DNA from: ZC4RG19 sp017577565 | GTDB lineage: Bacteria; Actinomycetota; Acidimicrobiia; Acidimicrobiales; VFJN01 | Length of the DNA stretch: 64,000 nt | NCBI GenBank assembly: GCA_047459075.1 | Contig: VSCH01000014.1 | Coordinates: forward strand, 1 to 64,000 | Direction: 5' to 3' | Part shown: positions 16,253 to 24,103 of the stretch, one piece after another | Layout of the letters: the number at the start of each line of letters is the position of its first letter | Position numbering within the stretch: position 1 is the stretch's first letter | The notes under the pieces: model-generated | Databases searched by the model: none | What the model saw: only the letters and a program-made list of their open reading frames with translations | Told to the model about the DNA's origin: nothing | Made by a program: the position numbers and the translations under genes

Positions 16253-17260
16253 ATGACGACCTCGGAGATCCGGCGCCAGATCGACGCCCGCCTGGAGGAC
16301 CTGCACCGCCGGCACCGGGAGCTTCCGCCGGACCGGGAGGTGCGCTGCTACACGCCGGGCCGCGGCTACCACGCGCCGGACGGCGAGGAGATCCGGCACT
16401 TCGGCCTCGCCCTGGCCAGCCTCGAGGGCGACAACCACGGCGTCGGCGACGCCGAGGTCCCGTTCGCCATGCAGTCGATCTCGAAGGTGTTCACCTACGC
16501 GCTGGCGCTGGCCGACCACGGCCGCGAGCACGTCCTGTCCCGGGTCGGCGTCGAGCCGAGCGGCGACTCGTTCCGGTCGATCGTGTTCGACGAGCGGGCC
16601 CGTCGCCCCTACAACCCCATGGTCAACGCCGGTGCGCTGGTCACGGTCGACCTCGTCGAGGGCGACGACCTGGCGACCAAGCGGGCCCGCATCCTCGAGC
16701 TGATGCAGGTGGCGGCCGGTGAGCCGCTGGAGGTCGACGAGGACGTCTTCCAGCAGGAGATCCGCACCGACGACCGCAACCGGGCGATCGTCTACCTGCT
16801 GCGCAGCGAGGGGATGATCGACGGCGACCCCGAGGAGGTGCTCGCCCTCTACCTGCAGCAGTGCTCGGTGACGGTGACCTGCCGCACGCTGGCGACGATG
16901 GCGGCGACACTGGCCAACGGCGGCGTCAACCCGGTGACGGGCGACGCCGCGTTCCCCCGGCGCTACGCCCGCGACGTGCTGACCGTCATGTACACGTGCG
17001 GGATGTACGACTTCGCGGGCCAGTGGGCCTTCGAGGTCGGCGTCCCCGCCAAGAGCGGCATCAGCGGCGGTCTGCTCGTCCCCATCCCGGGCAAGCTCGG
17101 GATCGGGGTCTACTCCCCCGGGCTCGACGAGCACGGCAACAGCATCCGGGGCGTGGACGTGTGCCGGGAGATCTCGGTCCGCCTCGGGCTGCACGTGTTC
17201 GCCACCGAGGAGGAGGACGCGCTGCTCGGCCTGCGGTCCCCGGCCGCCCACCTGGACTGA
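16253..17260 (+). CDS. glsA: Glutaminase A
   Basis: A 335-residue serine-dependent glutaminase that hydrolyses glutamine to glutamate and ammonia. It has the beta-lactamase-like fold, with the catalytic S-x-x-K dyad S75-x-x-K78 in QSISKVF. NPMVNAGAL, the tyrosine-containing MYTCGMYD stretch and AKSGISGG are further family marks. ATG 16253 follows a GAGGAGG. It converges with the asparagine synthetase gene, 28 bp away. That neighbour appears to have lost its own glutaminase activity, so this enzyme could supply ammonia to it (inference). Confidence 0.93.
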   Translation: MTTSEIRRQIDARLEDLHRRHRELPPDREVRCYTPGRGYHAPDGEEIRHFGLALASLEGDNHGVGDAEVPFAMQSISKVFTYALALADHGREHVLSRVGVEPSGDSFRSIVFDERARRPYNPMVNAGALVTVDLVEGDDLATKRARILELMQVAAGEPLEVDEDVFQQEIRTDDRNRAIVYLLRSEGMIDGDPEEVLALYLQQCSVTVTCRTLATMAATLANGGVNPVTGDAAFPRRYARDVLTVMYTCGMYDFAGQWAFEVGVPAKSGISGGLLVPIPGKLGIGVYSPGLDEHGNSIRGVDVCREISVRLGLHVFATEEEDALLGLRSPAAHLD

Positions 17261-17288
17261 CCGCTGCGGGGCGGCGGCGCCGACCCGC

Positions 17289-18809
17289 TCAGGCCTCGGC
17301 GAACCGGCCGATCGTGCCCTGGGCCGGCACCCCCGGGAGACGCTCGGTGAACAGCCGGTGGTAGGCCAGCTCCTCCCGGGTGCGCAGCGGCGGGTCGACG
17401 GCGTGGCGCTCGCGGGCCAGCTCGTCCTCGCCGACCAGCCCGCCGAAGTGCTCGCGCAGCACCTCGTCCATGCCGGTGCCCTCGCCGAACTGCTGCTTCT
17501 CCCGCCACAGCACCTCCTCGGGCAGCCAGCCCTCGAAGGCCCGGCGGAGCAGCCACTTGCTCGGCCGCCCCGGGCCGACGAGCTTCCACTCGGGCGGCAG
17601 GGCCAGCGCCAGCTCCACGAGGTCGAGGTCGAGGAAGGGGAGGCGCGGCTCCAGCCCGTTGGCGCTCGTCACCCGGTCGACCCGCTGCAGGCCCCCGATG
17701 TGCATGCCGCCGAGCAGGTCGACCAGCTCGTCGTGCAGGGCGTCGGCGCTCTCCAGCCGGTGGAGGTGCTCGTACCCGGCGAACAGCTCGTCCGCGCCCT
17801 CGCCCACCAGCACGACCTTGACGTGACGGCGGGCCAGCCGGGCCACGAGGTGGTTGGGCACCGCGCTGTGGACGAGGGTGGGGTCGAACGACTCGAGCAC
17901 CTCGATCACCTCCGGGACGCTGTCGATCGCGTCCGACGCGGTGTAGATCAGCTCGTGGTGGTCGGTGCCGAGGTGCTCGGCGACGGCCCGGGCGGCGGCG
18001 ATGTCGCGGCTGCCGGCCATCCCGGCGGCGAAGGTGGGGACGGTGCGCCCGGCGGCCGCCGCGGCGCGGGCGGCGATGGCGGTGACGATGCTCGAGTCGA
18101 CCCCGCCGGACAGGAAGACCCCCACCGGGACGTCGGCGACCAGCAGGTGCTCGACGGCCCGGACGAGGGTCTCGCGCAGCGCGTCGAACACCCACCGGGG
18201 CGGGTCGTCGTGCGGGCGACGGCTGCGGAGCAGCACCGGGGTCGGCGTGGGTGGCGGCCGCCAGGGGACGAGCCCGCGCGCCGGTGTCCAGGCGTTGCCC
18301 GGCGGGAACGGTTCGACGACCGACCGCCACTCGCCCTCGAACGCCTTCAGCTCCGAGGCGAACAGGGTCGTACCGCCCCGACGGGACCAGTAGAGCGGGG
18401 CGATGCCCAGCGTGTCGCGGCAGGCGACGAAGCGCCCGTCCTCGCCGGCGAGCACGAAGGCGAAGGCGCCCCACAGCCGCTCGAACGCCCGCAGGCCGGC
18501 GTCCTCGACGAGGTGCAGCACCACCTCGTGGTCGGAGCGGGTGCGGAAGCGGTGCTCGCCCAGCTCGGCCCGCAGGTCCTCGTGGTTGTACACCTCGCCG
18601 TCGCCGACGAGCCAGAGGTCGCCCGCGGCGGTCCCCAGCGGCTGGGCGCCCCGCTCGAGGTCGACGACCGCCAGCCGGCGGTGGCCGAGCCAGGCGCCGC
18701 CGACGGCGCGGGTCCCCTCGCCGTCGGGGCCGCGGTGGGCGAGCCGGTCGAGCATGCGCTGCCCGACGGCGGGGTCGAACGGTCCGTGGGCCGCCACGAG
18801 GCCGGACAT
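17289..18809 (-). CDS. asnB: Asparagine synthetase B-like protein with altered glutaminase site
   Basis: A 506-residue protein with the two-domain AsnB layout: an N-terminal class II amidotransferase domain (1-190) and a C-terminal ATP-dependent synthetase domain with SGGVDSS at 234-240, GEGADELFAGY and LPFLD. The family begins Met-Cys-Gly and the cysteine attacks glutamine. Here residue 2 is serine (codon TCC instead of TGC). The oxyanion-hole Asn of the NGEIYNH motif is Asp70 (DGEVYNH). HRRL and D93 remain. A strong GGAGGTGAG precedes the ATG, and no upstream start restores a cysteine. The synthetase half should work; glutamine use is doubtful, so ammonia may be the donor. Confidence 0.85.
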   Translation of the reverse strand: MSGLVAAHGPFDPAVGQRMLDRLAHRGPDGEGTRAVGGAWLGHRRLAVVDLERGAQPLGTAAGDLWLVGDGEVYNHEDLRAELGEHRFRTRSDHEVVLHLVEDAGLRAFERLWGAFAFVLAGEDGRFVACRDTLGIAPLYWSRRGGTTLFASELKAFEGEWRSVVEPFPPGNAWTPARGLVPWRPPPTPTPVLLRSRRPHDDPPRWVFDALRETLVRAVEHLLVADVPVGVFLSGGVDSSIVTAIAARAAAAAGRTVPTFAAGMAGSRDIAAARAVAEHLGTDHHELIYTASDAIDSVPEVIEVLESFDPTLVHSAVPNHLVARLARRHVKVVLVGEGADELFAGYEHLHRLESADALHDELVDLLGGMHIGGLQRVDRVTSANGLEPRLPFLDLDLVELALALPPEWKLVGPGRPSKWLLRRAFEGWLPEEVLWREKQQFGEGTGMDEVLREHFGGLVGEDELARERHAVDPPLRTREELAYHRLFTERLPGVPAQGTIGRFAEA

Positions 18810-18945
18810 CGCTCACCTCCGGTCGGGGTGGTCGCCCAGTCGACCACCGGGCGGGGTGACGGGTCAACCGTGCGCGCGGATCGTCGGCGAGATCCGACCG
18901 CGGCACCGACGACGGACCCGGACCGGACGGATCCCGCTGCCGGCC

Positions 18946-18972
18946 CTGTACAGCCACCACGTGCCGTGGTGG
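18946..18972. promoter_or_regulatory. Adjacent palindrome and hairpin upstream of the FAD oxidoreductase
   Basis: CTGTACAG (18946-18953) is a perfect 8-bp palindrome. It is followed at once by an 8-bp inverted repeat with a 3-nt loop (18954-18961 and 18965-18972). It may be an operator. The rest of the 202-bp gap 18810-19011 shows nothing else. Confidence 0.35.
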
Positions 18973-19011
18973 ACTGGCACGCGACGCATCCGAGCGGACC
19001 TGGAGGCGGGC

Positions 19012-20340
19012 ATGGACGTCATCTCCCCGGGCGATCCCCGTTACGACGAGGCGCGCGCGCTCTTCAACGCCATGATCGACAAGCGCCCGGCGGTGATCGC
19101 CGGGTGCGCCACGCCGGAGGACGTCGCCGACGCCCTGGACCTGGCCCGGCGGGAGGGCTACGAGGTGGCCGTCCGCGCCGGCGGGCACTCGGTCGCGGGC
19201 ATGTCGACGAACGACGGCGGCCTGGTGGTCGACGTGCGCCCGATGAAGCACGTCGAGGTCGACCCGACCACCCGGCAGGCCCGGGTGGGCGCCGGCGTGA
19301 CGTGGGGCGAGTTCGACCGCGCCGCCCAGGAGCACGGGCTCGCGACCACCGGGGGGCGCGTCTCCACCACCGGCGTGGCCGGCTTCACACTGGGCGGCGG
19401 GTCCGGCTGGCTCGAGCGCTCGCACGGCCTGGCCTGCGACAACCTCGTGTCGGTCGACCTGGTCACCGCCGACGGCCGCCAGGTCACGGCCAGCGAGGAC
19501 GAGAACCCCGAGCTGTTCTGGGGGTTGCACGGCGGGGGCGGCAACTTCGGCGTGGCCACGTCGTTCGTGTTCCGGCTCCACCCGGTCGGGCCGATCGTGA
19601 CCGCCGGCCTCCTGCTCTGGCCCGGCGAGGCCGCCACCGACGTCGCCCGGCTCTACCGCGACGTCGCCGGGACGGCGCCCGACGAGCTCGGCTCGGGCCT
19701 GGTGTTCATCACCGGCCCGCCCGAGGAGTTCGTCCCCCCGCACCTGCAGGGCCAGACCCTCGTCGCGGTGGTCGGCATGTGGGACGGCGACATCGACGAC
19801 GGCGCCGACGCGATGGCCCCCCTCCGCGCCCTGGCGCCCGAGGTCGACCTGGTCGGGCCGATGCCGTACACGGACTTCCAGTGCCTGATCGACGACCCCC
19901 CGGGCATGCGCAACTACTGGTCGGCCGAGTACCACGACGAGTTCCCCGACGCCGCCCTCGACGTCTTCGTGAAGTACGGGTTCGAGCGGCAGTCGCCGCT
20001 CGCCCAGCAGATCCTCTTCCCGTGGGGCGGGGCCGTGGCCCGGGTGCCCGAGGACGCCACGCCGATGACGAAGCGGTCGGCCCGGTGGATCACCCACCCG
20101 TTCGCCGTGTGGGAGGACCCGGCCGACACGGACCGCAACGTCGAGTGGGCGCGCGCCTTCCGGCGCGACATCGCCCGCTACACGAACGGCGGCGTCTACC
20201 TCAACTTCGTCGGTGACGAGGGCCAGGACCGGGTGCGGGCGGCGTACGGCGACGAGAAGTACGGCCGCCTGGCCACGCTGAAGCGGGAGTGGGACCCCGG
20301 CAACGTCTTCCGCGGCAACCACAACGTCCGGCCCGCGTGA
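19012..20340 (+). CDS. FAD-binding oxidoreductase, berberine-bridge/PCMH type
   Basis: A 442-residue flavoprotein. The FAD domain holds AGGHSVAGM, where H59 is the residue that attaches covalently to FAD in this family, and then GGRVSTTGVAGFTLGGG. The second covalent anchor, a cysteine in that latter loop, is absent, so only single histidyl linkage is expected. The C-terminal BBE motif ending in the WDPGNVFRGNHN stretch is intact. There is no signal peptide, so it is cytoplasmic. The substrate is unknown; relatives oxidise sugars, alkaloids or other secondary metabolites. ATG 19012 follows TGGAGGCGGG. Confidence 0.85.
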   Translation: MDVISPGDPRYDEARALFNAMIDKRPAVIAGCATPEDVADALDLARREGYEVAVRAGGHSVAGMSTNDGGLVVDVRPMKHVEVDPTTRQARVGAGVTWGEFDRAAQEHGLATTGGRVSTTGVAGFTLGGGSGWLERSHGLACDNLVSVDLVTADGRQVTASEDENPELFWGLHGGGGNFGVATSFVFRLHPVGPIVTAGLLLWPGEAATDVARLYRDVAGTAPDELGSGLVFITGPPEEFVPPHLQGQTLVAVVGMWDGDIDDGADAMAPLRALAPEVDLVGPMPYTDFQCLIDDPPGMRNYWSAEYHDEFPDAALDVFVKYGFERQSPLAQQILFPWGGAVARVPEDATPMTKRSARWITHPFAVWEDPADTDRNVEWARAFRRDIARYTNGGVYLNFVGDEGQDRVRAAYGDEKYGRLATLKREWDPGNVFRGNHNVRPA

Positions 20341-20354
20341 CACCGGCGGGGCCG

Positions 20355-21371
20355 CTACTCGTGCCGGACCGTGGACAGGGTCGGGTGGCTGGCGTCCTCG
20401 GCCACCCGGGCGAGGGCCTCGTCGTCGCCGTCGAGGGTCCCGTGCCAGAAGTCGAGCACGGTGCGGGTGACGAGCTCGTCGTAGGGAGACTCGTCGTCGG
20501 TGAAGGCGACCCGGTGGTCGGCGCCGTGGAGCGTGACGAACCACTTGGGCGGCGCCGCCCGCTCGAAGGGCTCGAGGTCGAGCTCCAGGGGGACGTCGTC
20601 GGCGTCGCCGTGCAGGACGAGGAGCGGCAGGCCCGAGTCGAGGTCCAGCTCGCCGCCCGGCATCGGCATCGTCAGGCCGGCGAAGACGACCGCCGAGTCG
20701 ACGCGGTCGTCACGGGTGGCGGTGTCGAACGCGACCGCCCAGGTCGTGGCGCCGCCGAGGCTGTGGCCGACGACGCCGACGGCCTCGGGGTCGACGAGGC
20801 CGTGCAGCGGGCTGGACGGGTCCTCGGACGCGGCCAGCACCTGGTCGATGACGAACGAGACGTCGCCCGGCTGGTTGACGACGTCGGGGACGTTGGACAG
20901 CGCCGAGGGCACGTCCCGGTTGGTCAGCGGGAAGTGCGGCGCGGCCACGACGAACCCGTCGGCGGCCCAGACCCGCATCGTCTCCGTGTACTCGTCGGGG
21001 TGGCCGCTCGCCCCGTGGCAGAGGACGAGGAGCGGGTAGGGCCCGCCCGAGGTCGGGTGGGTGATGCGGGTGACGATCGTGCGGTCGGGCCGGGCCGGGG
21101 TCTCGGCCCCCGCCGGCGTCGGCCGCGTCGTGTCGACGAAGGTCTCGGTCGTCACGTCGACCTCGAGCGGCGTGCCGTGCTCGGCGGAGGCCGCCGCCCC
21201 CGCCTCGTCGCCGGCCCCCGCCTCCGGCGCGGGCTCGCCGTCGCCGCCCCCGCAGGCCCCGAGCACGGCCAGGGCCAGGGCGGCCGCCGCCCACGCGGCG
21301 CCCGGTCGCGACCGGCGCCGGGCGGCACCGGCCGCCGGCTCCCCGTCCCCTCGGCGCCCCCGGGTCGTCAC
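20355..21371 (-). CDS. Alpha/beta hydrolase lipoprotein (dienelactone hydrolase/PAF-AH-like)
   Basis: A 338-residue exported esterase-like protein. The first 40 residues form a lipoprotein signal with an LGAC lipobox, then an acidic Gly/Ala linker. The hydrolase domain carries CHGASG (oxyanion hole), the nucleophile elbow GHSLGG, an Asp in LHGDADD and a His in GADHRV, giving a complete triad. The substrate is unknown. The GTG at 21371 has GAGG 6 nt upstream and lies 4 bp after the small membrane protein gene, so the two are one operon. Confidence 0.8.
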   Translation of the reverse strand: MTTRGRRGDGEPAAGAARRRSRPGAAWAAAALALAVLGACGGGDGEPAPEAGAGDEAGAAASAEHGTPLEVDVTTETFVDTTRPTPAGAETPARPDRTIVTRITHPTSGGPYPLLVLCHGASGHPDEYTETMRVWAADGFVVAAPHFPLTNRDVPSALSNVPDVVNQPGDVSFVIDQVLAASEDPSSPLHGLVDPEAVGVVGHSLGGATTWAVAFDTATRDDRVDSAVVFAGLTMPMPGGELDLDSGLPLLVLHGDADDVPLELDLEPFERAAPPKWFVTLHGADHRVAFTDDESPYDELVTRTVLDFWHGTLDGDDEALARVAEDASHPTLSTVRHE

Positions 21372-21375
21372 CGCC

Positions 21376-21666
21376 TCATGATGGCCCACCGGCCGGCGTC
21401 CCCGGCGCCTCGGCGGCCTCCGCCGCCCGGGTCCGGGCGACCCGTGTGAGGACGCTGCCCGTGACAACGCTCGAGAGGACCAGCACGAGGACGCCGAGAG
21501 GCACGTCCCCCCTGGCCACGAGCCACACCCCGACCACGAGCAGGACGACGTCGAGGACCAGCGCACCGACCACCAGGGGGCGGCGCAGCAGGTGGGCGCC
21601 CGCCGACCCCGGTCGCCCCTCGGGATCGGCAGGGTCCACACGCCTCCACAGCAGGCCCAGGCTCAT
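21376..21666 (-). CDS. Small two-helix membrane protein, unknown function
   Basis: A 96-residue protein with two hydrophobic segments, about residues 31-47 and 52-68, and an Ala/Pro-rich tail. The ATG at 21666 has GGGGAGGG upstream. The frame remains open upstream through the tRNA gene, but that part is not coding. It is co-oriented and nearly contiguous with the hydrolase lipoprotein gene. I do not recognise the family. Confidence 0.65.
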   Translation of the reverse strand: MSLGLLWRRVDPADPEGRPGSAGAHLLRRPLVVGALVLDVVLLVVGVWLVARGDVPLGVLVLVLSSVVTGSVLTRVARTRAAEAAEAPGTPAGGPS

Positions 21667-21750
21667 CGTGACCCTCCCCTCGTTCTCGCTGACGGACGAC
21701 GTCGACGGTCCGGGGGCGCAGCACCGGGACCACGCCGGCCCGAACGCGAC

Positions 21751-21776
21751 GAGAGGGCCTGTGACCAGGCCCTCTC
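21751..21776 (-). terminator. Hairpin downstream of tRNA-Pro
   Basis: An 11-bp perfect inverted repeat (21751-21761 with 21766-21776) and a 4-nt loop, 3 bp past the CCA end of the tRNA. No T tract follows. Confidence 0.6.
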
Positions 21777-21778
21777 CG

Positions 21779-21855
21779 TGGTCGGGTGGGCGAGATTTGA
21801 ACTCGCGACCTCTGCGTCCCGAACGCAGCGCTCTGCCAAGCTGAGCCACCACCCG
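21779..21855 (-). tRNA. tRNA-Pro(CGG)
   Basis: A full cloverleaf on the minus strand. The 7-bp acceptor stem pairs CGGGTGG with CCACCCG. The anticodon stem CTGCG/CGCAG encloses TTCGGGA, giving anticodon CGG (reads codon CCG). The T arm is GCGAG TTCAAAT CTCGC. The discriminator is A and the CCA end is genome-encoded (21779-21781). C1-G72 with A73 fits bacterial proline tRNAs. Confidence 0.95.
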
Positions 21856-21973
21856 GAGTGGATGCCGGCCGCCGGGCCCGCCGTGGGAACCGGTCGACCG
21901 GGTCAGACACTCTACCCGCTCCGTGGCGCAGCCTGGAAACGGCATGCCGCGCCGCGGGCCGGCCGCCCGGGGG

Positions 21974-22375
21974 TCACGACGCCAGCGCCGGGCTCTCCTG
22001 GTAGTCCTCGCCCGCCAGCAGCGTCCGGGCCGCCCGCCGCAGCCGGAACGCGTCGAGCGGCTTGAAGATCCAGCCGTCGACGCCGTAGCGGCGGGCGAGG
22101 AAGACGTCGGCCGGCCGGTCGAGCAGCAGCAGGATCGGCACCGGGGTCAGCGTGCCGGCGTCGAACTCCTGCTCGAGGTGCAGCGCCGTGGCGATGCCAC
22201 CCATGTTGCCGATCTGGAGGTCGAGCACGACCAGGGCGGGCTGGACCTTGCGCACCGCCTCCGGGACGTCGCGGCCCCGGCGCACCCGCAGCACCCGGGT
22301 GTCCTCGTCGGCGAGGGCCTGGTCGACGTCCTCGAAGATCCAGTCGGCGTCGGTGGCGATCAGCACGTCGGGCAC
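21974..22375 (-). CDS. Stand-alone response-regulator receiver protein
   Basis: A 133-residue CheY-like receiver with no output domain. The phospho-acceptor is D52 in VVLDLQ, an acidic pocket is formed by D9/D11, and the conserved lysine is K105 in FKPLD. No histidine kinase is nearby. It may pass signals to the divergent STAS protein (22525) or to partners elsewhere; this is inference. The GTG at 22375 has TAGCCT 7 nt upstream, the leaderless pattern. Confidence 0.8.
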   Translation of the reverse strand: MPDVLIATDADWIFEDVDQALADEDTRVLRVRRGRDVPEAVRKVQPALVVLDLQIGNMGGIATALHLEQEFDAGTLTPVPILLLLDRPADVFLARRYGVDGWIFKPLDAFRLRRAARTLLAGEDYQESPALAS

Positions 22376-22382
22376 GGTGGGG

Positions 22383-22388
22383 AGGCTA
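22383..22388 (-). promoter_or_regulatory. -10 element of the receiver gene (leaderless)
   Basis: TAGCCT on the minus strand, 7 nt from the GTG at 22375. Confidence 0.5.
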
Positions 22389-22487
22389 CGGGCCGGGCCC
22401 GCCCGGGTTCCAGCGCCGGCGGTGGAGGGTTCGCTACAGGTCCCGAACGGTCCCGTGAAGGCGGCCGACAGGGCGTCCCGGCACCGC

Positions 22488-22493
22488 TACCAT
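22488..22493 (+). promoter_or_regulatory. -10 element of the STAS gene
   Basis: TACCAT, followed by a leader of about 25 nt that contains GGGAGGAGAA before the GTG at 22525. Confidence 0.45.
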
Positions 22494-22524
22494 CGCCGGA
22501 CCGGGTCCCCGGGAGGAGAAGTTC

Positions 22525-22887
22525 GTGCTCGACATCCAGGTAGACCAGGCCGACAGCTACACCGTGTGCCGCCCGGTGGGCGAGCTCGACGCCTACACCG
22601 TCGGGCAGTTCCGCGACGCGCTGGGCGAGCTGGCCGACAAGCGCTACCTGCTCATCGACCTGTCGTCGGTGCCGTTCATGGACTCGGCGGGCCTCGGCGC
22701 GCTGATCGGGGGCATCCGCCGGGCGCGCGAGGCCGGGGGCGACGTCGCCGTCGCCTGCAGCCGGCCCACCCTCACCCGCCTGCTGCACACCACCGGGTTC
22801 GACCGCATCGTGCCGGTCACCGAGACGGTCGAGGACGCCGTGGCGGCGCTCGACGAGGCGGCCAAGGCCGCCGAGGAGGCCGAGTAG
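22525..22887 (+). CDS. STAS-domain anti-sigma factor antagonist
   Basis: A 120-residue SpoIIAA-like protein. The phosphorylation serine is S54 in FMDSAGLGAL. Such proteins bind an anti-sigma kinase when unphosphorylated and so free a sigma factor. No anti-sigma kinase or PP2C phosphatase gene is beside it. The C-terminal 15 residues are Ala/Glu-rich. It starts from GTG with GGGAGGAGAA upstream and is divergent from the receiver gene. Confidence 0.88.
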   Translation: MLDIQVDQADSYTVCRPVGELDAYTVGQFRDALGELADKRYLLIDLSSVPFMDSAGLGALIGGIRRAREAGGDVAVACSRPTLTRLLHTTGFDRIVPVTETVEDAVAALDEAAKAAEEAE

Positions 22888-22936
22888 GCCGGACCGGGCG
22901 GCGCGCGGCGCCGGGCGCCCGGGACCGGCCCGCCCC

Positions 22937-24103
22937 CTAGGCGCCGGACCGCGCGAAGACGTGCCGGGCGATCTGCTCCATGCCGGCGATGTCGTGGACG
23001 TCGCTGCGCAGGAACGGGACCCACACGACCGGCGCCGGCGCCACGGCCTCGGCCAGCCCGGCCAGGTGGGCGTGCTCGCTGCCCGCCACCGCCTGGAAGT
23101 CGGCCAGGTTGCGGTAGAGGGCGCCGATCGCCGTCCCCGCCAGGCTCCTGGCCCGCTCGGCCGTGCCGGCGGCCACGACCTCGCTGACCGGGCCCCCGCC
23201 GACGGCGAAGGACGGGTGGACCCGGTTGACGATGAGCCCCTGGACCGCGATGCCGCCCTCCCGCAGCCGGTCGGCGAAGTACTGCGCCTCCTCGACGGTG
23301 TCCCGGCGGGGCGACGCGACCAGCACGAACGCGGTCTCGGGCGCCGCGAGCAGCTCGTTGACGCGGGCCGCCCGCTGGCGGAAGCCCTCCTCCATCCCCT
23401 CGAAGGCCTGGAAGAAGGCGATGGCGTCGTCGACCACGTCGCCCCCCACGACCCTGGACACCGTGCGCAGGAAGGTCTGGGCGGCGACGTTGACCGCCCG
23501 GACGAAGCCCCGGCTCGGCGCCATCAGGAACCGGAACAGGCGGTGGTCGAGGAACCGGGACAGCCGCCGCGGCGCGTCGAGGAAGTCGAGGGCGTGCCGG
23601 GTCGGCGGGGTGTCCACGACCACGAGGTCGAAGTCGGTCTCCTCGTGGAGCTCGTAGAGCTTCTCCATCGCCATGTACTCCTGGGTGCCCGACAGGGCCC
23701 CGGAGATGTTCCGGTAGAACCGGTTGGCGAGGATGCGCTCGCCCTGCTCGGGCGTGCGGGCGTGCTTGAGCACCAGGGCGTCGAAGGTCGACTTGGTGTC
23801 GAGCATCGTGGCCCACAGCTCGCCCGGCCAGTCGCCGTCGATCCGGCTGGGCCGGTCGGTCAGCCTGGCGAGGCCGAGGGCGTCGGCCAGCCGCTTCGCC
23901 GGGTCGATCGTCACGACGACGGTGCGGCGCCCCAGCCGGGCACCCTCCAGGGCCATGACCGCCGAGGTGGTCGTCTTGCCGACGCCGCCCGAGCCGCAGC
24001 ACACGACGATGCGCCGCTCGGCCACGAGCTCGCGCAGCCGGGCGCCGGGGGTCGGGGCGGTGCGCACGTCGCCGCCCGCCTCGACGCTGCCGGTCCCGGT
24101 CAC
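22937..24103 (-). CDS. ArsA/Get3-like ATPase, second subunit (signature Lys replaced)
   Basis: A 388-residue P-loop ATPase of the ArsA/Get3 family. The loop reads GSGGVGKTT (near residue 37), so the signature lysine of the deviant Walker A (KGGVGKT) is serine. The ArsA-type switch TIDPAKRLADALG and VVDTPPTRHALDFL follow. Its GTG overlaps the stop of the upstream paralogue by 4 bp. The two probably form a heterodimer in which only the partner supplies the signature lysine. In mycobacteria an equivalent pair lies next to whiB4. No arsenic pump is present, so arsenite export is unlikely. Confidence 0.85.
   Translation of the reverse strand: MTGTGSVEAGGDVRTAPTPGARLRELVAERRIVVCCGSGGVGKTTTSAVMALEGARLGRRTVVVTIDPAKRLADALGLARLTDRPSRIDGDWPGELWATMLDTKSTFDALVLKHARTPEQGERILANRFYRNISGALSGTQEYMAMEKLYELHEETDFDLVVVDTPPTRHALDFLDAPRRLSRFLDHRLFRFLMAPSRGFVRAVNVAAQTFLRTVSRVVGGDVVDDAIAFFQAFEGMEEGFRQRAARVNELLAAPETAFVLVASPRRDTVEEAQYFADRLREGGIAVQGLIVNRVHPSFAVGGGPVSEVVAAGTAERARSLAGTAIGALYRNLADFQAVAGSEHAHLAGLAEAVAPAPVVWVPFLRSDVHDIAGMEQIARHVFARSGA

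Noticed and set aside
17110..20544. A minus-strand open frame of 1,144 codons spanning the asparagine synthetase and oxidoreductase
   Set aside because: Shadow of asnB in another frame and of the FAD oxidoreductase; no start signal, no domain.
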